Positions 1 through 7,054 are shown, counted from the stretch's first letter. The stretch: DNA of 16,336 nucleotides from CAYLLN01 sp036496265 (GCA_036496265.1 DASXLL010000269.1:1-16336), one strand, 5' to 3'. Translations and numbers: made by a program. The notes: generated from the letters alone by a model not told the origin.

Positions 1-172
1 GCGACAGGCCAGGCGCATTCGTCAAGACGATGACCTGGGTGTTGGTCATGTCCGGCACCGCGTCGATCGGAATGTTGAGCGCGCTCACAACGCCCCCAAT
101 CGCCATCAGCAGGAACAGGGCGATGACGAGGAAGCGGTTACTGAGCGACAGGTCGATGAGGTTGGAAAGCAT
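1..172 (-). CDS. RND-family heavy-metal efflux pump (CzcA/CusA type), N-terminal fragment
   Basis: Partial: the gene starts at the ATG complementary to 170-172 and runs off the left edge of the window, so only about 57 residues are visible. They read MLSNLIDLSLSNRF, then a hydrophobic first membrane segment (LVIALFLLMAIGGVVSAL), then NIPIDAVPDMTNTQV. The short cytoplasmic start, first transmembrane helix and the PIDAVPD-(M/I)TN-(T/N)QV stretch are typical of the heavy-metal efflux branch of RND transporters (CzcA, CusA), inner-membrane proton antiporters that export metal ions through an adaptor and an outer-membrane channel. The periplasmic adaptor gene lies immediately upstream on the same strand, which supports the call. 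The metal (Cu/Ag or Co/Zn/Cd) cannot be decided because the substrate-determining helices are outside the window. Confidence 0.88.
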   Translation of the reverse strand, partial: MLSNLIDLSLSNRFLVIALFLLMAIGGVVSALNIPIDAVPDMTNTQVIVLTNAPGLS

Positions 173-192
173 GGCAATACCAGTTTCATGTT

Positions 193-259
193 CCGAGTTT
201 CAAGTTTCAGGTTTGAATGCAATCAACTTGAAACTTGAAACCTGGAACTTGAAACTCGG
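193..259. repeat. Heptamer-based inverted repeat between adaptor and pump genes
   Basis: Arms at 193-214 and 238-259 are complementary over 22 bases with one mismatch, enclosing a 23-base loop. The right arm touches the stop codon of the adaptor gene (260-262), and the pump start codon lies 20 bases past the left arm. The element is built of 7-base units: GTTTCAA/GTTTCAG/GTTTGAA at 197-217, and CTTGAAA, CTTGAAA, CCTGGAA, CTTGAAA at 227-254. No T-tract follows on the transcribed strand, so it is not a standard intrinsic terminator. It could act as an mRNA-processing or stoichiometry-setting hairpin, or simply be a dispersed repeat. Confidence 0.8.
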
Positions 260-1759
260 TTATTCTTCCCTTTCGAGTAGCAATTCGGATTTAAGAAAAA
301 ACGCGCCCTGATCGACAACCGTGTCGCCAGCATTGAGGCCGTCGAGGATTTCGATTTGGTCGGTGGTTTCGATGCCCAACCGGACATCGACGCGGCGAAA
401 GCGGCGATCGCCATCAGGAACGAACACGAAGGGCTGGTTTTCGTGCCGCATGATCGCGCCCGCGGGAACCACGAGAGCTTCGTGCGGCTTTTCGAGCGGA
501 ATCACGGCCCAAACGAACATGCCGGGCTTGAGGCGTGCGTCGGCGTTTGACAGTTCGGCGACGATTGGCACGGAGCGCTTCACCGCTTCGACTTGCGAGC
601 CGATCCAGCGGACTTTCGCCTGCAGCACATCGCCGGACAGCGCCGGCACGCGAACCTGAAGGCTGTCTCCCTGTCGAGTAAGGTCGAGCGCTTTCCAGTC
701 TCGCTCGTGAATCTCGGCGGAGACCCACATCTGGCTCGTGTTAGCGATGACGAAGAGCGGGGCGCCGGCATCGATCCGCGCGTTCTGCACAGCCTGCCGC
801 TCCACGACGCGGCCATCGATCGGCGCGAGCAGCTTGAGCTCGTTCAGGCGTTCTGGTTCTGAGATTTCCTCCATGGCGCCCCACGGGCCGAGTAAGTTGT
901 TGAGCGCTTGCTGCGCGACGGAGAGCAGACGTTCAGCCCGTTCGGCTTCGGCGCTGGCCCGTTCGCGATCCTGCACGGCATTGAACCGGGCGCTTTCGCA
1001 GGCGCCGGTGAACCGCGCACCGGCTTGTTCCCGCTCGGCTTTGCGCTGCTCGATGAGGCGCGTGCTCAACGGCCCGCCCTCCAGCGTCAGGCTGGTCTCG
1101 CTCACATGCTCGGCAAAGAGCAGTCGCGAATACTCGCCAATGATTTTTTCGCGATACTCGCCGAGCATCCGCTCTTTGAGGGCCTGGTCCACCTCGGGCA
1201 ATTTTGGCTTTTGTTGCAGCAGGACCAGCAATTCATCGACGTGGCGGGCGACATCAACGGCGCGTTGCTCTTCGCGGCGAGCCAAGGCCAGATCCGCTCG
1301 CCGCTTTTCAACTAGATCGCGGGCCGTGCCGATTTCCGGACACGATAGCACGGCTAATTGCTGTCCCTTGCGAACCTCCCGGGCCGGTTCCACCAGGACT
1401 TGGAGCACCAGCCCCTCGACTGGCGCATTCAGCGGCACGCGGCGCGATTCGTCGTAAGTGATTTCGCCGGGCACGTCGCGGGTTTTGCTCAGCAGCCGAT
1501 TTTCGGCCGTCGTGACGTGCAGACTGGCGGCGGCGAGCTTTTCGGGAGTTAGCTCAACGACGTTTGGGGCGGCTGTCGCCACATGAGCATCCGATTGCTC
1601 GGCAACCTGACTGTGGTAAGGCAGGATGTCGATCCAGCCAAACGATAGTGCCGCCAGAAAGGCCACGCCGGCGACGACAATGAGACCGCCGATAAGGCCG
1701 TTCCCGTAGCGGGCAATCCAGGCCCAGAACTTGGAAGCTGACAAGGACCGCGCAGTCAT
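260..1759 (-). CDS. Efflux RND transporter periplasmic adaptor subunit (CzcB/CusB-like membrane fusion protein)
   Basis: 499 residues. It links the inner-membrane RND pump to an outer-membrane channel. Visible layout: basic N-terminus, one membrane anchor at about 21-43, a first half-lipoyl segment at about 106-140 (VPLNAPVEGLVLQVLVEPAREVRKGQQLAVL), a long charged helical hairpin at about 145-290, the second half-lipoyl at about 308-340 (LLAPIDGRVVERQAVQNARIDAGAPLFVIA), a beta-barrel region at about 341-420 ending KPGMFVWAVIPL, and a membrane-proximal domain with VVPAGAIMRHENQPFVFV at about 430-447. The length is on the long side because of the hairpin. The start ATG (complement of 1757-1759) has no clear Shine-Dalgarno site. 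The RND pump follows on the same strand. No outer-membrane channel gene is seen in the window. Metal specificity is not readable. Confidence 0.93.
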   Translation of the reverse strand: MTARSLSASKFWAWIARYGNGLIGGLIVVAGVAFLAALSFGWIDILPYHSQVAEQSDAHVATAAPNVVELTPEKLAAASLHVTTAENRLLSKTRDVPGEITYDESRRVPLNAPVEGLVLQVLVEPAREVRKGQQLAVLSCPEIGTARDLVEKRRADLALARREEQRAVDVARHVDELLVLLQQKPKLPEVDQALKERMLGEYREKIIGEYSRLLFAEHVSETSLTLEGGPLSTRLIEQRKAEREQAGARFTGACESARFNAVQDRERASAEAERAERLLSVAQQALNNLLGPWGAMEEISEPERLNELKLLAPIDGRVVERQAVQNARIDAGAPLFVIANTSQMWVSAEIHERDWKALDLTRQGDSLQVRVPALSGDVLQAKVRWIGSQVEAVKRSVPIVAELSNADARLKPGMFVWAVIPLEKPHEALVVPAGAIMRHENQPFVFVPDGDRRFRRVDVRLGIETTDQIEILDGLNAGDTVVDQGAFFLKSELLLEREE

Positions 1760-1862
1760 GAAGGCACGCCAGAATACGGAGTTATTGATACCGAACCGAT
1801 GATCGACCAGGGCCAGACTTTGTCCCGGTTAGGAGGACGTCGCGCGAAGAGATGACGCCGCG

Positions 1863-2270
1863 TTAGATCACGAGCGAGGCGTAGAGCGCGCGCAGTTGCC
1901 GCCCAGAAAGCGGCGGAGGCAGATTTTGATCGTCGGTTGGCTCGCCGGCGCTGGAGTCGATTTCAACGAATCCGGCGGGGAGGGAGAAGAAGTCGAGCGG
2001 CAGCAAACCAACAACTTGCGGCTGCCAATCGGTAACGGCAATGGCGTGAACCAGAGTTGCACCACGGCAGATGCAGCCGTATTCGTGGTCGCAATCGGTG
2101 ACTGGTTTTTGAATCGGCGTCGGCAGACCAAGGCGATGCTGTCGCAGAGTATTGGAGCGCTGGGCAAACTCGCGCGATTCTTGCCAACCGCAATGCGATA
2201 ATGCCAGCACGACCAGCGCGGCGAGTGCCGCATGGACGGCGGGACGGCATTGGCGAACGCGAGCGAGCAT
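1863..2270 (-). CDS. Small secreted Cys-rich hypothetical protein preceding an RND efflux operon
   Basis: 135 residues, no family recognised with certainty. The N-terminus is basic followed by a hydrophobic stretch (AALAALVVLALSHC, about 15-27), which fits an export signal; Cys27 follows SH, so it is not a canonical lipobox. The most distinctive part is residues 60-75, CDHEYGCICRGATLVH, which packs three cysteines (60, 66, 68), two histidines (62, 75) and acidic residues and looks like a metal-binding cluster. It lies about 100 bases upstream of the adaptor and 40 bases downstream of the sulfatase, all on the minus strand, so it probably belongs to the efflux unit. An accessory metal-binding role is inference from position and composition. 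No Shine-Dalgarno site is obvious. Confidence 0.6.
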   Translation of the reverse strand: MLARVRQCRPAVHAALAALVVLALSHCGWQESREFAQRSNTLRQHRLGLPTPIQKPVTDCDHEYGCICRGATLVHAIAVTDWQPQVVGLLPLDFFSLPAGFVEIDSSAGEPTDDQNLPPPLSGRQLRALYASLVI

Positions 2271-2310
2271 ATTTCAACACTAACTCAAGATGTTGCAAAA
2301 GGCAAACGCA

Positions 2311-3894
2311 CTATTTTGCGGCAGGCGGTCCGGATTTAAGGAGTTGCCGCAACTCGTTCGTGATTTCTTTGACACGCGTGTCGAGGGCGAGGTTGTCATA
2401 TTCCTTCGGATCGCGGCTGTGATCGTAAAGTTGCTCGCTACCATCCGGCCAAAGGATAAAAGTGTGCGTTTCGGTGCGCACCGCGCGACCCAGACCGCCA
2501 GGGCGGGTGACAACGGTAAACGCGGCTTTTTTCCAGGAGCGATTGGGATCATCTAATAAAGGCGCAAGGCTTGTTCCTTCGACTCCAGCCGGCTTTGGCA
2601 GGCCGCACAATTCGGTGATTGTCGGATAGACATCAACAAACTCTGCGACGCGCGGGCAAACCATTGGCGAGCGGGAGGCGACCGTATCAGGCGAGCGGGA
2701 GGCGTCAGCCTCCCGGTTAGATTGCGTCTTGGCCGAGGCTGAATTACCGGGGGCCTCACGGCCCCCGCTCGCCTTTGGTGGGGCGTAAATGATTAGCGGC
2801 GCCCGGGCCGATTCTTCCATCAGACTCACTTTGGCCCAAAAGCCGTGGTGCTCGCCCAGATGCCAGCCGTGATCGCCAATGAATACGACGACCGTGTTGT
2901 CCCACAGCTTCAGCCGGTCGAGTGCGTCGAGCAGCAGGCCGACTTGCGCATCCATGAATGTCGTGGCCGCGTGGTAGTGCTGGATAATGGCCCGATCTTG
3001 CTCCGGTTTCAGGTCGGGATAGTATTTCGCCGGATTGGCAATTTTTGGAATGTATTTGGCGTGACCCTCGGGTTCTTGCGGCAGCGGCATTTTTTCAGCC
3101 GGATAAAGGTCAAAGTATTTTTTCGGCGCGGTATGCGGCACGTGGGGCTTATGGAATCCGGCCGCGATGAAGAATGGCCCGTCTTTATGCTGCTCTAAAA
3201 GCTGCACGACGCGGCGCGCGGTAATTCCATCTGGCTCATCGGCGTCATCGTTGCCTGTCGCTTGCCAGCCAAAGGGCACGTCGCCGCCTGCGCCCGCTTC
3301 GGCGTCGGCCTTCGCGGCTTTCGCCGCGCGGCGCTTGAGCTTCGATTCCGCATCGAGCTTGGCCTTCGTGTCTGCCTTTCCTTTCGCCTTGGCAGCGGGC
3401 CTCTCCTCATCGCCTTCGTCCTGGCCTCGCTGCGCGTCGCTTTGCACGTCCCACTTTATGCTGCTGACGTGTGTCGGATGCGAGATTTTGCCGATGCTGG
3501 CGGTGAAATAGCCATGATCGTGAAAATATTCGGGCATGAATTTGAAATCCGCACCGAGAGCCACGCGGGGATTCGTGCCATTGCCGAATACCTTCGTGGT
3601 ATCTGGTCGCCGCCCACTGAGAAACGACACGCGCGAGGCGTTGCACACCGGATAGTTGCAGTACGCCCGATCAAAACGCACGCCCCGCGCCGCCAGCCGA
3701 TCGATGTTCGGACTCTGGGTGATCTTGTCGCCGTAGCAGCCGAGCGAGCAATTCAAATCGTCAGAAACGATGAACAGGACGTTGAGTTTCTTATCGGCGG
3801 CACAAACGGCCGCCGTACAAAGCGCCGCTGCGATAGCAATTAACCGCAGAGGTCGCAGAGGACCGCGGAGAAAGATTTTGTAATTAGCGTCCAT
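2311..3894 (-). CDS. Secreted sulfatase, iduronate-2-sulfatase-like
   Basis: 527 residues. Signal peptide at about 1-32 (hydrophobic LRLIAIAAALCTAAVCA). The sulfatase core follows: metal ligands in SDDL (Asp45-Asp46), and the formylglycine site C-N-A-S-R at 84-88 followed by VSFLSGRRPDTT. Ala replaces the usual Pro at the third position, a variant I recall as tolerated. Later come GKISH (about 135-139), FHKPHVPH (about 247-254) and GDHGWHLGEHHGFWAK (about 340-355), all typical of the iduronate-sulfatase group. It should hydrolyse sulfate esters on sulfated polysaccharides, after Cys84 is converted to formylglycine by a maturase not in this window. Two low-complexity insertions stand out: a Lys/Ala-rich loop at about 155-205, and residues 375-410, encoded by a palindromic repeat element (2666-2773). 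The start codon lies inside another repeat (3844-3925), with AGGAG three bases upstream. Confidence 0.93.
   Translation of the reverse strand: MDANYKIFLRGPLRPLRLIAIAAALCTAAVCAADKKLNVLFIVSDDLNCSLGCYGDKITQSPNIDRLAARGVRFDRAYCNYPVCNASRVSFLSGRRPDTTKVFGNGTNPRVALGADFKFMPEYFHDHGYFTASIGKISHPTHVSSIKWDVQSDAQRGQDEGDEERPAAKAKGKADTKAKLDAESKLKRRAAKAAKADAEAGAGGDVPFGWQATGNDDADEPDGITARRVVQLLEQHKDGPFFIAAGFHKPHVPHTAPKKYFDLYPAEKMPLPQEPEGHAKYIPKIANPAKYYPDLKPEQDRAIIQHYHAATTFMDAQVGLLLDALDRLKLWDNTVVVFIGDHGWHLGEHHGFWAKVSLMEESARAPLIIYAPPKASGGREAPGNSASAKTQSNREADASRSPDTVASRSPMVCPRVAEFVDVYPTITELCGLPKPAGVEGTSLAPLLDDPNRSWKKAAFTVVTRPGGLGRAVRTETHTFILWPDGSEQLYDHSRDPKEYDNLALDTRVKEITNELRQLLKSGPPAAK
2666..2773. repeat. 108-base palindromic element inserted in frame in the sulfatase gene
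   Basis: Bounded by GGCGAGCGGG at 2666-2675 and its complement CCCGCTCGCC at 2764-2773. Inside are a second copy of GGCGAGCGGGAGGCG (2666-2680 and 2690-2704, 24 bases apart), a hairpin with 8-base arms and loop GTCA (2696-2715), and a second hairpin with 8-base arms and loop TCAC (2748-2767). Length 108 is exactly 36 codons. The encoded residues (about 375-410) are Ser/Arg/Ala-rich and interrupt the usual sulfatase sequence between LIIYAP and VCPRVAEFVDVYPT. Confidence 0.82.
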
Positions 3895-3925
3895 TTACTC
3901 CTCTGCGTTTCTCGGCGTCCTCTGT
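3844..3925. repeat. Nine-base-period inverted repeat spanning the sulfatase start
   Basis: The left part consists of three 9-base units, CCGCAGAGG, TCGCAGAGG and ACCGCGGAG (3844-3870). The right part (about 3899-3925) carries related units in opposite orientation (CCTCTGCG, TCTCGGCG, TCCTCTGTGG). CAGAGGACCGCGGAGAAA at 3856-3873 pairs with TTTCTCGGCGTCCTCTG at 3908-3924 with a small indel. The sulfatase ATG (3892-3894) and its AGGAG lie in or next to the element, and the left arm encodes part of the signal peptide (residues about 8-17). Units of the CAGAGG(A/T)C type are, to my knowledge, a common dispersed intergenic repeat in environmental bacteria. Confidence 0.7.
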
Positions 3926-3956
3926 GGTGGCTGTCTTGAACTGCGAACGACGGATA

Positions 3957-4478
3957 CTACTTCTTCACCTGGGCATAGAAGCCCGCGTCCAGCAGCGCTT
4001 TAACCACATCGCCCGGCTTAAAGTTACCTTCCACGGCAAACGTCGTCTCTTTGTTCTTCACGCTCGTCCCGCTCACACCGCTGACCGAAGTTACGGCCTT
4101 CTTGATCGCAGTGGTGCACTGTCCACAGCAATTGTGGATGCCAGTAATCTCGATTTTTTCAACCGCCGCATCGCCGCTTTGCACCGGCTTGTACTTCAGC
4201 TTGTCGTTGTCGAGCTTTCCGTAGAAGCCCGCATCCGCCAGCGCGTCAATCGCCTTCTGTGCCGCTTCGTCATTGTCGGCAATGATTTCAATTGTCTTCG
4301 CCCCTTGGTCGGATTTGTGCTTTACGCCGGACATGTCCTTGAGCGTCGTATCAACCGCCTTCAGGCACGCGCCGCAGCAAAGGTGCGTGCCGGAGATAGT
4401 GACTTTGGTTTCAGCCGCGGCATGGCCAGCGGCAACCAGCAATGCGGCAACTATGAAAGCGGCAAGTAAACGATGCAT
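3957..4478 (-). CDS. Exported protein with two heavy-metal-associated (HMA) domains
   Basis: 173 residues from the chosen ATG (complement of 4476-4478), which has GGAG seven bases upstream and starts directly with a signal peptide (MHRLLAAFIVAALLVAAGHAAA, about 1-22). An upstream in-frame ATG at 4571 would add 31 residues before the signal and is unlikely. The mature part is a tandem duplication of an HMA-like fold: ISGTHLCCGACLKAV at about 28-42 ending ALADAGFYGKL, and ITGIHNCCGQCTTAI at about 111-125 ending ALLDAGFYAQV. Each repeat carries a Cys-Cys-Gly-x-Cys metal site (34-38 and 117-121), not the usual Met-x-Cys-x-x-Cys. It probably binds Cu or another soft metal outside the cytoplasm; the substrate is inferred. 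It is transcribed away from the neighbouring phosphatase gene. Confidence 0.85.
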   Translation of the reverse strand: MHRLLAAFIVAALLVAAGHAAAETKVTISGTHLCCGACLKAVDTTLKDMSGVKHKSDQGAKTIEIIADNDEAAQKAIDALADAGFYGKLDNDKLKYKPVQSGDAAVEKIEITGIHNCCGQCTTAIKKAVTSVSGVSGTSVKNKETTFAVEGNFKPGDVVKALLDAGFYAQVKK

Positions 4479-4589
4479 GTTCGTGCTCCGCGAATAGGGT
4501 CTGATTTCAATCTGGAATATCTTCGGGCAGAGGCGTGGTGAATTCAACTCCCGACAGTGTTTTCGAGGCAAGTTAAGAACTGACGAAAA

Positions 4590-4620
4590 TTGAGCACCAC
4601 GCCAGGTTTTCGGCTATATT
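4590..4620 (+). promoter_or_regulatory. Possible sigma-70-type promoter for the metallophosphoesterase gene
   Basis: TTGAGC at 4590-4595 and TATATT at 4615-4620 are 19 bases apart, longer than the ideal 17. They lie 43 bases before the chosen ATG and inside the divergent gap with the HMA gene. Recognised by eye only; promoter signals in this group of bacteria are poorly defined. Confidence 0.25.
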
Positions 4621-4663
4621 GGGCGACTTCCCTCCTCCAATTCTCCCGCCTGAGATACCTCCC

Positions 4664-5950
4664 ATGTCACTGCTCGATCGTCGCCATTTTCTCGCTTCAT
4701 CGGCCAGTACACTGGCCGCGGCATCGTTCGGCCTGCCGACTCTGGCCCAAGAGAAAGCTGCCAAAGGCGCCAAAAAAGAAAAGGCCCCCGCTGCGCCGGT
4801 TGCCGTTAACAAGGACCCATTGGCCTCGCTCTTTTTGACGTGGCAGCGCGACCCAACGACCACGATGACGATTCAGTGGGTGGGTATCGAGTCGGTGGCG
4901 GATATCCGCGTGTCACCCGTAGCGGCTGATCAATGGCAGACGGCCAAGCCCGCGACGAAGCCCTTTCCGGATACCGAACTGAAGGTGCATCGCTGCGAGT
5001 TGACCGGCCTGAAGCCAGGGACGGAATACAAATTCCAAATTGGCGATCAAAAGACCGACCATCGCTTCCGCACGATGCCGGAGAAGGCGACGGATACGAT
5101 TCAATGGGTGTCGGGTGGCGACAGCGGCATTGATGCGCACGCTGTTGGCACGAACATTATCGCCGCCAAGCAAGAACCGCGTTTCGCACTCGTCGCGGGC
5201 GATCTGGCCTACGACGACGGGAAGAAGCCGCAGACATTTCTCAAGTTCCTGCAAAACTGGCGGCAGCACATGGTCGATCCGAAAGGCCGGCTGATTCCGT
5301 TGGTCGCTTGCATCGGCAATCACGAAGTGAATGGCGCATACAAACAATCGCGGGACAAGTCGCCGGCGTTCCTGAGCGTGTTCGATGGGCTCTTTCGCGA
5401 GAAAACGTTTAACACGCTCGACTTTGGCGACTACTTGAGCTTGGTGTTGCTCGACACCGATCACATTGAACCAATTGGCGGCGAGCAGACTTCCTGGCTG
5501 GCTAAGACGTTGGCCGACCGTCAGGAGCGGCCTCATCTAATTGTTGCCAATCACGTGCCCGCCTATCCGTCTTACCGCCCGTCCGATGGAACGGCAGAGA
5601 AAGGCGGCACCGGCGAGGACCAGCGCAAATACTGGTCGCCACTATTCGAAAAATTCAACGTCGATGTCGTGCTGGAGCATCACGACCATACGTTCAAGCG
5701 CACACACCCGCTCAAGGACGGTCACATCGACAAAAACGGCGTCATTTATCTGGGCGACGGCTCGTGGGGCAAAATTCGCGCGCCGAAGTCGCCCGAAGAG
5801 CGCCCCTATCTGGCCGCGGTCGCCGAGGCGTATCACATGACCGTGCATCGGTTGGAAGGCGAACAGCGGTTCCATGTGGCGCTCGAAGAAACCGGCCGCG
5901 TCGCCGATGTTTGCAGGACCGTGAGCAAGCGACCAGCGCGGCGGGGGTGA
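4664..5950 (+). CDS. Tat-exported metallophosphoesterase, purple acid phosphatase-like
   Basis: 428 residues. The start at 4664 puts the twin-arginine signal DRRHFLASSASTLAAASFGLP at residues 5-25; an in-frame ATG at 4619 would place 15 Pro-rich residues before it. After a Lys/Ala-rich linker, a fibronectin-III-like N-domain (about 55-138) has LTWQRDPTTTMTIQWVG and GLKPGTEYKFQIGD, as in purple acid phosphatases. The catalytic domain shows the metal motifs in order: GGDSG (Asp153), GDLAYDDG (Asp180, Tyr183), GNHE (Asn219-His220), ANHVPAY (His297) and HHDHTFKR (His340, His342). The final GHxH motif appears as HHDH. It should hydrolyse phosphomonoesters or diesters outside the cytoplasm; the substrate is unknown. 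Its stop lies 19 bases from the stop of the convergent creatininase gene. Confidence 0.9.
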   Translation: MSLLDRRHFLASSASTLAAASFGLPTLAQEKAAKGAKKEKAPAAPVAVNKDPLASLFLTWQRDPTTTMTIQWVGIESVADIRVSPVAADQWQTAKPATKPFPDTELKVHRCELTGLKPGTEYKFQIGDQKTDHRFRTMPEKATDTIQWVSGGDSGIDAHAVGTNIIAAKQEPRFALVAGDLAYDDGKKPQTFLKFLQNWRQHMVDPKGRLIPLVACIGNHEVNGAYKQSRDKSPAFLSVFDGLFREKTFNTLDFGDYLSLVLLDTDHIEPIGGEQTSWLAKTLADRQERPHLIVANHVPAYPSYRPSDGTAEKGGTGEDQRKYWSPLFEKFNVDVVLEHHDHTFKRTHPLKDGHIDKNGVIYLGDGSWGKIRAPKSPEERPYLAAVAEAYHMTVHRLEGEQRFHVALEETGRVADVCRTVSKRPARRG

Positions 5951-5969
5951 CCGCCATTGAGGCTAATCT

Positions 5970-6863
5970 TTAGCCGCCCGACTCCTTTGCGGGCATGACA
6001 GGCCGCTGCCCCCACGGCATCGGCATCGTCGGCGGCTGGCGATGCCGGTCGCGGCGCTGGTCCTTGGGCCGATCTTTCCACCACGTTACAAATCGCACGA
6101 GTTGCTTCACGGATTCTTCGTAGGCTTCCTTGCCTTTCTCGGCCGTCGCCAGTTCCGCGTCACCAAGGACACCGGTTTCCGAGTAGCTGCTGGTCCAGGA
6201 AACAGCCGTCGCGGGCCCCGCGGCAAACAGATCGACCCACATAAACGGGTTGTCCTCGTTGTTGAACGAAATCGTCCCGCTTTTGATTTTGTCTTTCCGC
6301 ACGTTGTCGCCGTCGAGATAGAGATAGAGCGACGTTTCCAGCTCGCAGGCGTGCGAACAGCCGCCGGGGAATTTGCTCTGCCGCCAGCGGGGCATGAATT
6401 CTTTATCGACCGACAATAGCTGCCACCAGGCGGTGCAAATGCATTCCGCGTCGGTCTCTAAATTTGTTCGGCGGGCCACAAGATCGAGGTTCGGCATGTT
6501 CGAGCCGTGCCCATTGAGCAGCAGGATTTTCTTGAAGCCGTGATAGGCGAGCGACTTGGTGATATCCAGCACGTGGTGCATGAAGTGCTCGAAGTCGTTG
6601 TTGATCGTGCCGGGAAAATCCATCACGTGGCCGGTATAGCCATAGGCCACAATTGGTAGCACCAGCAGCTTGTCGGGAATCTCCAACCCCGCGCCCTTCG
6701 CAATGCCACCAGGACAGACCAAATCGACATCCAGCGGCAGATGATGCCCATGCTGCTCCACGGCGCCGCAGGGCACAATGCAAACCTTGCCCAGCTCGAC
6801 CGCGTCGTTGATTTCGGGCCAGGTGAGTTTTTCGTAGCGGTATTCGGTGGCGGCGCGGGACAT
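5970..6863 (-). CDS. Creatininase/creatinine amidohydrolase family protein
   Basis: 297 residues. Zn/Mn-dependent amidohydrolase fold. Family motifs are clear: CGAVEQHGHHLPLDVD at about 32-47 (metal ligands Glu36, His38 and an Asp at 45 or 47), LLLNGHGSN at about 114-122 (His119), and SHACELETSLY at about 170-180. The family includes creatininase and enzymes that open formamide-type bonds in cofactor synthesis (ArfB, MftE), so the substrate cannot be assigned. The core ends near residue 262; a basic, Pro-rich tail of about 35 residues (RDRHRQPPTMPMPWGQRP) follows and is unlikely to be part of the fold. There is no signal peptide, so it is cytoplasmic. It faces the phosphatase gene tail to tail, and a weak hairpin (GGCTA/TAGCC, 5961-5975) spans the stop region. 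Confidence 0.9.
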   Translation of the reverse strand: MSRAATEYRYEKLTWPEINDAVELGKVCIVPCGAVEQHGHHLPLDVDLVCPGGIAKGAGLEIPDKLLVLPIVAYGYTGHVMDFPGTINNDFEHFMHHVLDITKSLAYHGFKKILLLNGHGSNMPNLDLVARRTNLETDAECICTAWWQLLSVDKEFMPRWRQSKFPGGCSHACELETSLYLYLDGDNVRKDKIKSGTISFNNEDNPFMWVDLFAAGPATAVSWTSSYSETGVLGDAELATAEKGKEAYEESVKQLVRFVTWWKDRPKDQRRDRHRQPPTMPMPWGQRPVMPAKESGG

Positions 6864-6896
6864 GGGTTCGTTTCACGGAGTAAGCGATGAAGGCGA

Positions 6897-6923
6897 CCGC
6901 GAATGGCGCGGATTAACGCGGAT
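6897..6923. repeat. Short ten-base-period repeat (CGCGGATTAA type)
   Basis: GCGCGGATTA is followed directly by ACGCGGATGA, preceded by the related CCGCGAATG. Repeats of this kind (ATCCGCGTTAATCCGCG on the other strand) are, from memory, frequent dispersed intergenic sequences in Planctomycetes and other environmental bacteria. It lies between the creatininase start and the toxin-antitoxin promoter region. Confidence 0.45.
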
Positions 6924-6931
6924 GATAGACC

Positions 6932-6954
6932 ATTGTGGCGAGTCGCGACACAAT
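6932..6954. promoter_or_regulatory. Imperfect inverted repeat upstream of the toxin-antitoxin genes
   Basis: ATTGTG (6932-6937) and CACAAT (6949-6954) are perfect complements separated by 11 bases that include GCG-AGT-CGC. It has the size of an operator and lies about 70 bases before the putative -10 box, further away than a usual autoregulatory operator. A role for it is speculation. Confidence 0.2.
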
Positions 6955-7022
6955 CCTGCGGGCAGTGCCCATGTGGATTGCCAAAACCGCCAGGTTGCCT
7001 CGGCGTTGAAAGTTGCCCGCGA

Positions 7023-7054
7023 TATAATCCACGATTGGTTTCCGAATGGGAGGT
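7023..7054 (+). promoter_or_regulatory. Putative -10 box and strong RBS of the toxin-antitoxin operon
   Basis: A perfect TATAAT lies at 7023-7028 and GGGAGGT at 7048-7054, seven bases before the antitoxin ATG. No good -35 hexamer lies at 16-18 bases; the nearest TTG-type hexamer (TTGAAA, 7006-7011) is only 11 bases away. The RBS decides the start at 7062 within a longer open frame. Confidence 0.5.

Noticed and set aside
738..1457. 239-residue plus-strand frame opposite the RND adaptor
   Set aside because: Ser/Arg/Ala-rich antisense translation of a well-supported adaptor gene.
1..4478. A new integrated metal-resistance island including the sulfatase
   Set aside because: The efflux genes and the double-HMA protein fit metal handling, but the sulfatase between them belongs to polysaccharide degradation and no regulator or mobile-element boundary ties the genes together.
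5961..5975. Hairpin GGCTA-N5-TAGCC between the convergent phosphatase and creatininase stops as a bidirectional terminator
   Set aside because: The stem is only five bases, it overlaps a stop codon and lacks a T-tract, so it is too weak to call.
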